From assembly GCF_002858715.1 (NCBI RefSeq), contig NZ_PJZH01000007.1:93740-157739 (forward strand): 64,000 nucleotides of DNA. The letters are read 5' to 3'. Positions 34,646-43,060 of this stretch are shown here, piece by piece (positions within the stretch are counted from its first letter, which is position 1; every line of letters starts with the position of its first letter). Origin of the DNA: Chimaeribacter coloradensis. GTDB taxonomy: Bacteria; Pseudomonadota; Gammaproteobacteria; Enterobacterales; Enterobacteriaceae. The notes beneath the pieces are model-generated. The model saw only the letters and a program-made list of their open reading frames with translations. It was not told the DNA's origin and ran no database searches. A program made the position numbers and the translations under genes.

Positions 34646-34695
34646 GCTCTCTCCCTGTGACAAAGCCAGGCACAGAGGCGCGGCGGCCTCCGGCG

Positions 34696-34724
34696 AATTA
34701 GGAAACGTATTTTGTTTCCTAATT
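34696..34724. promoter_or_regulatory. Perfect 11-bp inverted repeat, probable TetR operator
   Basis: AATTAGGAAAC (34696-34706) and GTTTCCTAATT (34714-34724) are perfect complements around a 7-bp spacer. It lies between the TetR gene and the amidohydrolase start (about 50 bp upstream of it) in an AT-rich patch, the right place for local repression of the amidohydrolase-esterase pair. Confidence 0.8.
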
Positions 34725-34777
34725 GGTTTTAACGCAGGCCGATGCCGCCGCACACTGAAAATGTGTAACCAGCTGTT

Positions 34778-35425
34778 TTACGCCGGGGCGGGGGTGAGCA
34801 GCAGCGGGGCCACAAAGTGCAGCACCGACCGGATGTGCGGGCGCAGGTCGGTCTGCGGCACCGGCGGCAGCACGCCCAGCGCCATATCGCGCAGCGGGGC
34901 GGCAATCGCCATAGAGAGCAGGTGGTTGCCGTCCTCCGGCTGCCAGTGCGGGTTGAGCAGATGGTGCGCCCGCAGTGTGGCGAACCACTCGCGCAGCAGC
35001 CGCCGGGCGTTGTCGATGCCTTTGGCACGGTAGAGCGCCAGCAGCGCCTCGCGGCCGGTGAACGGCGTCTGCAACAGCTTATAGAGCGCGACCGCCTCGG
35101 CGGAGAGCACCCGTTGCGCCAGCGCGCAGAGCATCTGCTCCAGCTGCGGCAGCACCGCGTCGCGGCTCGCCGGTATTTCACCGGGCAGCGGCACAATCGA
35201 CGCTGACCAGAGCAGGATCACCTGTTCAATCAACCTGTCTTTGTTGGCATAAAAGCGGTAGATGGTCTTTTTGGCCATCCCGGCGGTACGTGCGACCTCA
35301 TCGATGGTGGTCGCCTCATAGCCGCGCGCCTGCAGCAGGCTGATGGTCGTCGCGTGGATCTTATCCAGCAGTTCCTGTTCCGGTACCAGCGGGCGGCCGC
35401 GCCGGGCGGGCATGGTGTTTGGCAT
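34778..35425 (-). CDS. TetR-family transcriptional regulator
   Basis: 215-aa repressor. The N-terminal helix-turn-helix is at ~20-65 (LQARGYEATTIDEVARTAGMAKKTIYRFYANKDRLIEQV). The rest is the helical ligand/dimerisation domain with a C-terminal TetR_C-like region. It lies just upstream of, and on the same strand as, the amidohydrolase-esterase pair, with the inverted repeat between them. A role as ligand-responsive repressor of that pair is inferred. Confidence 0.9.
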   Translation of the reverse strand: MPNTMPARRGRPLVPEQELLDKIHATTISLLQARGYEATTIDEVARTAGMAKKTIYRFYANKDRLIEQVILLWSASIVPLPGEIPASRDAVLPQLEQMLCALAQRVLSAEAVALYKLLQTPFTGREALLALYRAKGIDNARRLLREWFATLRAHHLLNPHWQPEDGNHLLSMAIAAPLRDMALGVLPPVPQTDLRPHIRSVLHFVAPLLLTPAPA

Positions 35426-35497
35426 TCTCTCTCCCCTCTATTGGCGGCCCTATCTTAAAGGCTTATCCGGGGGGCGTCTCGCCTGAATGCCGCCCCG

Positions 35498-36637
35498 TTA
35501 CCGCCGCGCCAGCAATGGTGCCAGCAGCAGCGCCAGCAGCGCCGTGGCCCAGAACGCCGGTTGGGTGCCGGGCAGCAGCGCCATAAACGAGGCACAGAAC
35601 TGCCCGGAGAAGATCGCCATCGACAGCCGCGCCAGGTTTTTCCCGCGCGCGGCGGCGTGGCTCTGCGCCACTGTCTGGTGGTTCACCAGCGGCACCGACA
35701 GGCCAAAGCCCAGGCCGAGCAGCACGCCGCCCGTGACAGAGAGCGGCAGCGCCGCCGACACGGCAAACAGCAGGTGCGCGGCGGCGTAGGCGAGAAAGGC
35801 CAGCGCGAGCGTCACACGTTCACCGGCGCGCGCCACCACCCGCGGCATCCGCCAGGCGGCCGCCACCGCCACCAGCGAGACAAAGGAGAGGAAATAGCCG
35901 GTCTGCGCCTCGCCCAGCCCCAGCACATGCAGGCGCACCGGCAGGGTGATCACGGCGCTGAAGAAACAGACCATGGCAAAAAAGGCCGCGGCGTAGACGC
36001 GCCACAGCGCCCCGGCAGCGCCCGCCGGGGCGTGCGCCTCTGCGGCCTCCGGCGGGCGCGGCACCCACGCCCAGAGCATCAGCAGAAACAGCCAGGCGAC
36101 CAGATAGAGCGCGAACGGCCAGCGCCAGCCCAGCGTCGCCAGCACCCCGCCGAGAAACAGGAAAATCACCCCGCCCAGCTCAATCGACATCCCCTGCCGG
36201 GCGATCATCGTCAGCCGGGCCGGCCCCTGGTAAAAGGCCGAAAGCAGCCCGGTGCCGGCGGCCATCACCAGCGCGGTGGCCCCGCCCAGCAGCACCCGGT
36301 CCGCGACGATCAGCGGCAGCCCGTGCAGCAGCGCGCCGCCCGCGCCCAGCAGCCCGTAGGCGCACAGCCCCACGGCCAGCGCCCGGTAGGCCCCGAGCCG
36401 GGCGATGCAGGCCCCGGCCAGCGGCCCGAGCAGCACCACGCCCAATGACGGCAGCGTCACCAGCCAGCCCGCCGCTTCACTCATGTGAAGATGCGCGGCG
36501 ATGGTCGGCAGCCCCGGCACGATCACGCAGCCGACCATAATGGTCAGGCAGGCGATTGCCAGCAGGGTAAAGGCCCCGGCGGGGGATAACCCGGTCTTCG
36601 CCGGGCGGGTGGAAGTCTCAAGGGAGGCTGAGGGCAT
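35498..36637 (-). CDS. MFS transporter
   Basis: 379-aa major facilitator with about 12 hydrophobic helices and a loop at ~195-210 splitting the two halves. It opens with LSPAGAFTLLAIACLTIMVGCVIVPGLPTIAAHLHMSEAAGWLVTLPS, like drug/proton and CynX-type antiporters. The substrate is not evident. It is divergent from an IclR regulator across a 99-bp gap with a direct repeat, so it is probably the regulator's target. Confidence 0.87.
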   Translation of the reverse strand: MPSASLETSTRPAKTGLSPAGAFTLLAIACLTIMVGCVIVPGLPTIAAHLHMSEAAGWLVTLPSLGVVLLGPLAGACIARLGAYRALAVGLCAYGLLGAGGALLHGLPLIVADRVLLGGATALVMAAGTGLLSAFYQGPARLTMIARQGMSIELGGVIFLFLGGVLATLGWRWPFALYLVAWLFLLMLWAWVPRPPEAAEAHAPAGAAGALWRVYAAAFFAMVCFFSAVITLPVRLHVLGLGEAQTGYFLSFVSLVAVAAAWRMPRVVARAGERVTLALAFLAYAAAHLLFAVSAALPLSVTGGVLLGLGFGLSVPLVNHQTVAQSHAAARGKNLARLSMAIFSGQFCASFMALLPGTQPAFWATALLALLLAPLLARR

Positions 36638-36652
36638 AGGGTGTCCAGGCTG

Positions 36653-36684
36653 TCCGAATAGTGGATGGTAATTCCGAATAGTGG
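36653..36684. promoter_or_regulatory. 12-bp direct repeat in the MFS/IclR divergent promoter region
   Basis: TCCGAATAGTGG occurs at 36653-36664 and again at 36673-36684, 20 bp apart (two helical turns). The second copy lies in ATTCCGAAT, an odd palindrome. This is a good candidate operator for the adjacent IclR-family protein. Confidence 0.65.
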
Positions 36685-36736
36685 TATAAGTGTGCGCCCG
36701 TTGTTTAAAATGTCAACGTTTAAAGGAGACTAACCC

Positions 36737-37468
36737 GTGGGAAGTGATACTGAATCGGGCGTGATCGCCCGCGCCGCCCTGCTGTTAAAGGTGCTGGAAA
36801 CCCGGCCTCACGGCGTCAGCCTTTCTGAGCTGGCGCGCCTCAGCGGCCTGCCGCGCACCACGGTGCACCGGCTGGTGGGGTCGCTGGAGGCGCAGCAGTT
36901 TGTCAGCAGCGGTGACCGCGGCGTGAGCCTCGGCCCGGCGATGGCCCGGCTGGCGGCGGCGGCGCACACCGACATCACCGCCCTCGCCCGCCCGGCGGTT
37001 GAGGCGTTGGGAAAACGCACCCGCGAGACGGTGGATCTTTGCGTGTTCCGCGGCCTGCACGCGATCTCGGTGGATCAATACGCCTCCGATCAGGAGCTGC
37101 GGGTGATCTCGCCGATCGGCACCGCTTTCCCGATCCACACCACCGCCCACGGCAAAGCGCTGCTGGCCGCGCTGCCGCCGGAGCAATTGGGCACGCTGCT
37201 CACCGCCCCGCTGACGCCACGCACCGCCCAAAGCCTCTCTGCGGAGGCGTTACCCGCGGCGCTGGCCGCGATCCGCACGCAGAGTTACGCCACCGACCAT
37301 GAGGAGCACGCAGGCGGCGTCTGTGGGCTGGGGGTGGCGCTGCGCACGGGCACCAACGAACGTTACGCCGTCTCGCTGGCCGTCCCGGCGTACCGGTTCA
37401 ACGACAATAAAGAGCGCCTGCTGCGGGCGCTGATGCAGTGCAAAGCGGAGATTGAGGCGCTGGGATAA
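36737..37468 (+). CDS. IclR-family transcriptional regulator
   Basis: 243-aa regulator. The N-terminal winged helix is at ~10-65 (AALLLKVLETRPHGVSLSELARLSGLPRTTVHRLVGSLEAQQFV). The C-terminal effector domain has TVDLCVFRGLHAISVDQ, the signature HTTAHGKALLAALP and the GVCGLGVALR segment. The start is GTG with AAAGGAG 9 bp upstream. It is divergent from the MFS gene, which it probably controls in response to a small organic acid or aromatic. Confidence 0.9.
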   Translation: MGSDTESGVIARAALLLKVLETRPHGVSLSELARLSGLPRTTVHRLVGSLEAQQFVSSGDRGVSLGPAMARLAAAAHTDITALARPAVEALGKRTRETVDLCVFRGLHAISVDQYASDQELRVISPIGTAFPIHTTAHGKALLAALPPEQLGTLLTAPLTPRTAQSLSAEALPAALAAIRTQSYATDHEEHAGGVCGLGVALRTGTNERYAVSLAVPAYRFNDNKERLLRALMQCKAEIEALG

Positions 37469-37613
37469 GTGAGGGGGTGCCCTGCGCCCCGGCTGGCGGG
37501 GTAAGCGGGCCGTAAACCGCGACCGCAATCACGGTTCCGGCGCGGCTGCCTTGCGAATTTTATTCAGCTGGTGAATGATTCGCGGCGTCGGATTGCTACT
37601 GCACCGCAGGCAA

Positions 37614-37665
37614 AACCCAGACCACCACCCCTTGACCAGGGGGTTGGCGGTCTGGGTTTTTTTTT
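37614..37665 (+). terminator. Rho-independent terminator
   Basis: AACCCAGACC (37614-37623) pairs with GGTCTGGGTT (37649-37658), with additional GC pairing inside, and is followed by a run of nine T. It ends the iclR transcript; the 145 bp before it hold no gene. Confidence 0.85.
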
Positions 37666-37755
37666 GCCCCTTACCCGGCACGGCCCCCTTTTTTCGGCTG
37701 CACGCGCGGCCAGGGATCGCATTGCCTTTTTTTCACCCCTGACAGGGCTATAACA

Positions 37756-39069
37756 ATGAAAATACCATCTGCCGCTTTACTGATCCCCCTGCTATTCAGC
37801 GCCGCCGCCCCGGCCGTGACCCCCGCGTGGAACGGCACCGTGCTCGGTTTTGAGGCCCCGCCCGCCCCTCTGCTTGGCGAGATGCTCGGCATCCGCCCGA
37901 TCCTGACCAACCACGGCTTCAACTACCAGCTTGGCTACCTGAGCCAGCTCGCCCTGAACGCGGGCGGCGGTTATAACCACGACAGCCACGCCGCCTACAT
38001 CGACCAGTTTTCGCTGACCTTCACCCAGGATCTGGAACGCTACACCGGCATCCCGGACGCGCAGATCGAGGGCAACATCGTCAACCGTAACCACAACGAC
38101 AACCTCACCCTGAAGCGGTTGCAGGACAACCGGGTCAACTTCAACGATCTGGCGCAGGAGAGCTACGGCGGCCAGTCGATCACCCGCCTCGGCTGGCTGA
38201 CCTTCGCCCGCAGCTTCGACCAGCGGCGGCTCACCTGGCGCGTCGGCCTGATGAACAAAGTGCAGACTTTCGACCAGATTATCCCCTGCGATTTCCAGAT
38301 GCTGACGCAGTGCGGCGGCAAATCAGCCAACTCGCTGAGCTGGAATAACTGGAACGTCCACACCTGGGGCACCACGCTGTCCTACCGCCTGACACCGGCA
38401 CTGACCCTCAAAGGCGGCATCATGGAGCAGAACAGCTATGCCGCCGACCGCAGCCACGCCTGGAGCTGGTCAACCAAGGGCAGCAAAGGGATGCTGCTGC
38501 CGCTGGAGCTGGAGGCGCGCACCCACGTCAACGGCCTGCCGGGGGCCTATAACCTCGGTGTGCTGTTTAACAACGCCACCCGCACCGACCTCTACCGGGC
38601 GCAGGCGGAATACCACCGCACCTGGTTCCTCTACAGCGGCCTGAACCAGCAGGTGACGCAGCGCGGCGGTGACCCGGACCGCGGCATGAGCCTCTCCTGG
38701 AGCCTGGGTGTCGCCGACCCGCGCAGCACCTACATCCACTACACCACTGCCGCCTCGATGCGCTACCGCGGCCTGTTTGATGCCCGCCCCGACGACTGGC
38801 TCGGCCTGGGGGTCAGCTATATCGAAATGAGCAACCATTACGCGCGTAACCAGGCGTACCAGAATGAGGTGCAGGGCGTGACGGACTACGGCAACGCGCT
38901 CTACAGCCCGCTGCCGGGGCATTCGATCAACGCTGAGCTTTACTACCGCTTCCGCCCTGTCGGCTGGCTGGAGCTGCAACCCGGCCTGCAATACTGGCAC
39001 CACCCCGGCGGCGTGCGCGAAACGCAGGATGCCTGGGTCACCGGGTTGAAAACCGTTATTTCATTCTAA
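37756..39069 (+). CDS. OprB-type outer-membrane carbohydrate-selective porin
   Basis: 437-aa beta-barrel protein with a signal peptide (~1-22). It has alternating strand patterns and the OprB-family C-terminal signature (SINAELYYRFRPVGWLELQPGLQYWHHPGG) ending in VISF, the aromatic terminus recognised by the BAM machinery. It would admit sugars or similar small solutes. The next gene, a secreted nucleoside hydrolase, starts 9 bp after its stop, so the natural solute may be a sugar released from nucleosides. Another porin family is possible but less likely. Confidence 0.78.
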   Translation: MKIPSAALLIPLLFSAAAPAVTPAWNGTVLGFEAPPAPLLGEMLGIRPILTNHGFNYQLGYLSQLALNAGGGYNHDSHAAYIDQFSLTFTQDLERYTGIPDAQIEGNIVNRNHNDNLTLKRLQDNRVNFNDLAQESYGGQSITRLGWLTFARSFDQRRLTWRVGLMNKVQTFDQIIPCDFQMLTQCGGKSANSLSWNNWNVHTWGTTLSYRLTPALTLKGGIMEQNSYAADRSHAWSWSTKGSKGMLLPLELEARTHVNGLPGAYNLGVLFNNATRTDLYRAQAEYHRTWFLYSGLNQQVTQRGGDPDRGMSLSWSLGVADPRSTYIHYTTAASMRYRGLFDARPDDWLGLGVSYIEMSNHYARNQAYQNEVQGVTDYGNALYSPLPGHSINAELYYRFRPVGWLELQPGLQYWHHPGGVRETQDAWVTGLKTVISF

Positions 39070-39078
39070 GGAGCACCG

Positions 39079-40059
39079 ATGATCCGTGTACTGATAGTGA
39101 TGTTTACCCTGCTGGCCGCTTTTGGTGCCTCAGCAATGCCGGGGAGGCCGCTGCCCTTTACGCCTGATCCGGCCAAACAGCTGCGGGTGATAATCAGCAG
39201 TGACGCCAAAAATGAGGCCGATGACGATTTCGCCGTGGCCCATGCGCTGCTGACACCGACCTTTGCGATCCGCGGGCTGATTGCCGCGCATTACACCCGC
39301 ACCGCAGCCATGCTTGGCAACCACCAGCCCACTGAGCCGGAGAGCTACGGGGAATTGCAGCGGTTGCTGAAGGTAATGGGCGCGGATGCCCCGCTTTTCC
39401 ACGGTGCGCAGCGCCCGCTGGATGCCCGCACGCCGGGGCTGAGCGAGGGCGCGCGGGCGATCATCACTGAGGCGGAGCGGGATGATGCCCGCCCACTGTT
39501 TGTGCTGGTGCTCGGCCCGGCCACAGACGTCGCCCAGGCGCTGATAGCCCGGCCCGCGATTGCCGGCAAGCTCACGGTGGTGTGGATTGGTGGTAACCCC
39601 TACCCGGCAGGTGGCTGGGAGTACAACCTTTACAATGACCCGCGCGCGGCAGACGCGCTGATGCGTTCACAGGCCGCACTCTGGCAGGTGCCGCACAACG
39701 TCTATATGTCGATGCGGGTATCGCTGGCGGAACTGGCCGCCAAGGTCAGGCCGCAGGGCGCACCCGGCCGCTACCTGTGGCAACAGCTGATCGGCTTTAA
39801 CCAGTGGGCCTCAGAGCATATCAAGGGGGTGCCGTGGCCGAAAAGTGAGGTATGGGTATTGGGTGATAACCCGGCGGTAGGCCTGCTGCTGGATGACCAC
39901 GAATACCGCTACCAGACCCGCCCCGCTCCGGTGATCAATGCTGACCTGAGCTACGGCGCAGGTAACCCGGCGCGTACCCTCCGTGTTTATGAGCAGATCG
40001 ATCCACATTTTGTGCTGGAGGATTTCTTCGCCAAACTGGCCCTCGCCTATGGCGGCTGA
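39079..40059 (+). CDS. Secreted nucleoside hydrolase-like protein
   Basis: 326-aa protein with a Sec signal (~1-19, ending ASA). The N-terminal metal/ribose site is SSDAKNEADDDFAVAHAL, a variant of the DxDxxxDD motif seen in the nucleoside-hydrolase-like subgroup. TVVWIGGNPYPAGGWEYNLYNDPRAADAL corresponds to the family's NIYxDPxAA segment. It probably cleaves N-glycosidic bonds in the periplasm. It has AAGGAGC before the ATG and is co-transcribed with the porin. Confidence 0.82.
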   Translation: MIRVLIVMFTLLAAFGASAMPGRPLPFTPDPAKQLRVIISSDAKNEADDDFAVAHALLTPTFAIRGLIAAHYTRTAAMLGNHQPTEPESYGELQRLLKVMGADAPLFHGAQRPLDARTPGLSEGARAIITEAERDDARPLFVLVLGPATDVAQALIARPAIAGKLTVVWIGGNPYPAGGWEYNLYNDPRAADALMRSQAALWQVPHNVYMSMRVSLAELAAKVRPQGAPGRYLWQQLIGFNQWASEHIKGVPWPKSEVWVLGDNPAVGLLLDDHEYRYQTRPAPVINADLSYGAGNPARTLRVYEQIDPHFVLEDFFAKLALAYGG

Positions 40060-40074
40060 TGCCCGTCAGCCCAT

Positions 40075-40104
40075 AAAAAAAGCACCCGGCCGGGTGCTTT
40101 TTTA
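40075..40104. terminator. Bidirectional rho-independent terminator
   Basis: The palindrome GCACCCGG/CCGGGTGC is flanked by A-run on the left and T-run on the right, between the convergent nucleoside hydrolase and TonB receptor genes. It works in both directions. Confidence 0.95.
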
Positions 40105-40116
40105 TTTATCGTCACA

Positions 40117-42360
40117 TCAGAAATCCACTGTCATGGAGAGCTTCAGCTCACGCGGGTCGCCCTGGGTGAGGTAGCCGCCGGCGGCAGAGGCCCAGTAGTG
40201 CTCGTTGGTGACGTTCTCCACCCCGGCGCGCCAGACGATGTTGTTTTCAGTGCGCTGCATGTCGTAACGCACACCCAGATCGAGGCGGGTCCAGGCCGGG
40301 AGTTGCAGGGTGTTGGCTTCGTCCGCGTACTGGGACCCGGTGCGGATAAGCTTGCCGGTGGCGGTGACGCCCGCCAGGCCGGGGAGGTCATACTCGCCGG
40401 AGACCACCCAGTGGTAGCGCGGCACGCCGACCGCTTTTTTGCCGTCGTAGGTGCCGTCCTGGGTTTTGGTCATTTTCGGGTCGAGCAGCGTCAGGCTGCC
40501 GTTGAGGCGCACGCCATACACCGGCTCGCCGAACAGATTCAGCTCCAGCCCGCGGTTACGCACTTCGCCGTAGTTGCCGTAGTCGTAGTGGTCGCCCGAG
40601 AGCTGGTACATGCTCTCCGGCTTGGTGATCTCAAACAGCGCCAGCGAGGCGGCCACGCGGCCGAAATCGGTTTTCACGCCGATCTCATCCTGTTTGGAGG
40701 TGATGATCCCCGCCGTCTGGCCGCCGTTGCTGACGCGCAAACCGTTGTAGGTGGTGGCCCCGCTCTCCCCGGCCTGCAACGCCTCAATGTGGTTGGCGTA
40801 GAAGGAGACGTTCTCCCACGGCTTAAGCACCAGCCCAAAGGCGGGCGTCACTTTGGTCTCATCAAAGGTGCCGGACTCCACGCCGTCGTAGCCGTAGTTG
40901 CGCACCGCGATGCTCTGGCGGCGCAGGCCGGCGATCAGCTGCACCCGCTCATCCAGCACTGACAGGGTGTCGGAGATCGCGTAGCCCTGGTTGCGGGTGC
41001 GGCTGCGCACGTGCGGGTCACCCATGTCGCCGCCGGAGAAGCGGTTGGTCAGCGGCTCGCTCTGCGCCACCGGTGCGTAGATATTGCTGCGCACCGTGGC
41101 GGAGGTCAGGGTGTAGGCGGAGCGGGTTTTGGTGTAGGCGTTGGAATAGCCGATATTGACGCTGTGGCTGACGGCGCCGGTGTCAAAGGTGCCGCGGATG
41201 CCGGTGTTGCCGGAGACGTTGTCCGAGAAGTACGGCACGGTCATGCGGCTCATGGTGGTGTCGCCCGCGTCATTGGCCAGCGTCGGCGAGCTGTATTTGC
41301 CATATTCGTGGTTATGGCTGCCCCCCAGCGCGCCGTAGATCGTCCAGTTGTCCGCCACGTCATACTCGCCTTTCAGCATGCCGAACTCGGTTTCGAGATC
41401 GGTATAGGCCCACTGCTGGCCGTAGTTGGTGGTGGCGGACGGCGCATCCGGGATGCGGGTAATGCTGCCGGTGTAGACCACCGGGCGGCCGCCGTGCACC
41501 GTCTGGTGCGTCACGCCCATATCCAACGATCCGCGGAACCGGTCGCCGCGGTAGTCCAGCCCCAGGCTGCCGCCGGTGAGGCGGCGTTTTTCGCCATCCA
41601 CTGCCGTTTCGCCTTCGCGGTGAATCAAATTGACCCGCGCGCCGAAGCGGTCATCCTCACCAAAGCGGCGCGCCAGATCCAGCGAGCCGCCGACCTGCGA
41701 GGCGGAGGTGTAGTCCAGCGAAACGCGCGTCAGCGGCGACGCGTCGGCCCGTTTGGGTTCGATGTTCACATTGCCGCCCACGCCGGTGCCGCCCGGCGGC
41801 ACACCGTTCAGGAAGGCGCTGGAGCCTTTGAGCAGCTCCACGCGCTCGGCAAAAAAAGTCGAGACAATCTGGCGCGGCAGCACGCCATACAGGCCGCCGT
41901 AGGAGATGTCATCGGTGGCGAGGGAGAAGCCGCGTATCACATAGTTTTCTGAGAAGTTGCCGTAGCCGTAACTGCTCTCCACCGAGGCGTCGTTATCAAG
42001 CACGTCGGAAAGCGTGTGCGCCTGCTGGTCCTGCAACAGTTTGCTGGTGTAGCTGACGATGCTGAACGGCACGTTTTCCGCTTTCTGCTCGCCCAGGAAA
42101 CCGAGGCGGCCGCCGTTGGCGATCTGCCCGTCCAGGTAGGCGGGCACCAGGTCATTACTCCCGGCGTTAAAGGTGCTCTCCGGCGCGCTGGCGGTGACCA
42201 CCAGCGTGTCATCCTGTTGTGCCTGTTGTGTTTGTTGTGCCTGTTGTGCCTGTTGTGTGGTGGCTGCGCCCTGTTCTGCGGCGTTCGCCGCCCCGGCTGC
42301 GGCCGCCAGGGCCAGAACAATCTGGCTGGACAGCATTGTTTTTTTTATGGTTGCGTGCAT
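40117..42360 (-). CDS. TonB-dependent siderophore receptor
   Basis: 747-aa outer-membrane receptor: signal peptide (~1-27, ending ANA), a Gln/Ala-rich linker (~30-49), TonB box DTLVVTAS, plug domain (LQDQQAHTLSDVLDNDASV, NYVIRGF, VELLKGSSAFLNGVPPGGTGVGGNVNIEPKRA), and a barrel ending DPRELKLSMTVDF. The plug layout matches hydroxamate-type receptors (FhuA/FcuA/FoxA group); the exact siderophore is not evident. A Fur box lies 26 bp upstream. The linker is encoded by tandem 9-bp repeats. Confidence 0.9.
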   Translation of the reverse strand: MHATIKKTMLSSQIVLALAAAAGAANAAEQGAATTQQAQQAQQTQQAQQDDTLVVTASAPESTFNAGSNDLVPAYLDGQIANGGRLGFLGEQKAENVPFSIVSYTSKLLQDQQAHTLSDVLDNDASVESSYGYGNFSENYVIRGFSLATDDISYGGLYGVLPRQIVSTFFAERVELLKGSSAFLNGVPPGGTGVGGNVNIEPKRADASPLTRVSLDYTSASQVGGSLDLARRFGEDDRFGARVNLIHREGETAVDGEKRRLTGGSLGLDYRGDRFRGSLDMGVTHQTVHGGRPVVYTGSITRIPDAPSATTNYGQQWAYTDLETEFGMLKGEYDVADNWTIYGALGGSHNHEYGKYSSPTLANDAGDTTMSRMTVPYFSDNVSGNTGIRGTFDTGAVSHSVNIGYSNAYTKTRSAYTLTSATVRSNIYAPVAQSEPLTNRFSGGDMGDPHVRSRTRNQGYAISDTLSVLDERVQLIAGLRRQSIAVRNYGYDGVESGTFDETKVTPAFGLVLKPWENVSFYANHIEALQAGESGATTYNGLRVSNGGQTAGIITSKQDEIGVKTDFGRVAASLALFEITKPESMYQLSGDHYDYGNYGEVRNRGLELNLFGEPVYGVRLNGSLTLLDPKMTKTQDGTYDGKKAVGVPRYHWVVSGEYDLPGLAGVTATGKLIRTGSQYADEANTLQLPAWTRLDLGVRYDMQRTENNIVWRAGVENVTNEHYWASAAGGYLTQGDPRELKLSMTVDF
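42215..42259 (-). repeat. Five tandem 9-bp repeats in the TonB-receptor gene
   Basis: Units TGTTGTGCC or TGTTGTGTT/G start at 42215, 42224, 42233, 42242 and 42251 on the plus strand. On the coding strand they give (A/T)-Q-Q tripeptides between the signal peptide and the TonB box. Unit gain or loss keeps the frame. Confidence 0.85.
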
Positions 42361-42385
42361 CTGCAGAGTCCCTGATAAAAGAAAT

Positions 42386-42404
42386 GATAACTGTTATCAT
42401 TATC
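42386..42404 (-). promoter_or_regulatory. Fur box
   Basis: On the minus strand the 19-mer GATAATGATAACAGTTATC matches the Fur consensus at 16 of 19 positions. It lies just upstream of the TonB receptor start, so the receptor should be repressed under iron-replete conditions. Confidence 0.9.
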
Positions 42405-42546
42405 ACCGCGCATTATCAGGAGTTGCCGGAGTGTTTGCAAGATGTAACAAGATGATATTCAGAATCGGTACAGCACGGGTGTACTCTGTCAGCGGAAGAA
42501 AATATCGCCTGTTTTAAGAACATCATTAATTCATCAAGGAGCGTGT

Positions 42547-43011
42547 ATGAAAATCCAGCATTCGACACTAACGATTGAAGATGAAAAGCAGAAAATTTAT
42601 ACATTAAAATGTACTTATAATGCGGCGGGTGAGATAGAAGAGATTGTTTTCCCGAATGATAATGTTATCCCTACAGGTCTCCGTAATAGCTTTATCAGCT
42701 ATTTTCAGACGCTGGGGAAAAATATTGCCCTGCCGAACGATTTCACCCTGACACGTATGGATATCACCCAACGTAATGCCACCCTCTCTACATTCAGGCC
42801 GCGTTATGATGACGAAAATCGCCTGACACATTTTACTGATGGGCAGGATTATTCGCTGATAACGTCAGAAGAAGAGAGTCTGTTGGCCAGCTTAAAAAAA
42901 ATACCTGCCCACCTGCCCAATGCGTTTCAGGAGCAGGATGCGCACCCTGATCTCCCGGAAAAGACAGTAAAAAATAGCCTGGGCAACAAGCCTGGCCCTG
43001 TCCGCCGGTAG
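42547..43011 (+). CDS. Uncharacterised protein, 154 aa, from an AT-rich gene
   Basis: The ATG follows AAGGAGC at 8 bp. The product is soluble and acidic, with beta-strand-like N-terminal sequence (STLTIEDEKQKIYTLKCTYN) and a disordered Pro/Asn-rich end (PDLPEKTVKNSLGNKPGPVRR). No family is recognised. The first two thirds are clearly lower in GC than the neighbours and use AT-ending codons, so recent acquisition is likely. It stands alone. Confidence 0.7.
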   Translation: MKIQHSTLTIEDEKQKIYTLKCTYNAAGEIEEIVFPNDNVIPTGLRNSFISYFQTLGKNIALPNDFTLTRMDITQRNATLSTFRPRYDDENRLTHFTDGQDYSLITSEEESLLASLKKIPAHLPNAFQEQDAHPDLPEKTVKNSLGNKPGPVRR

Positions 43012-43060
43012 CCACACGGGTGCATCGCTGCCCATATGGTGTGTGCCGATGCCCCGGTTC

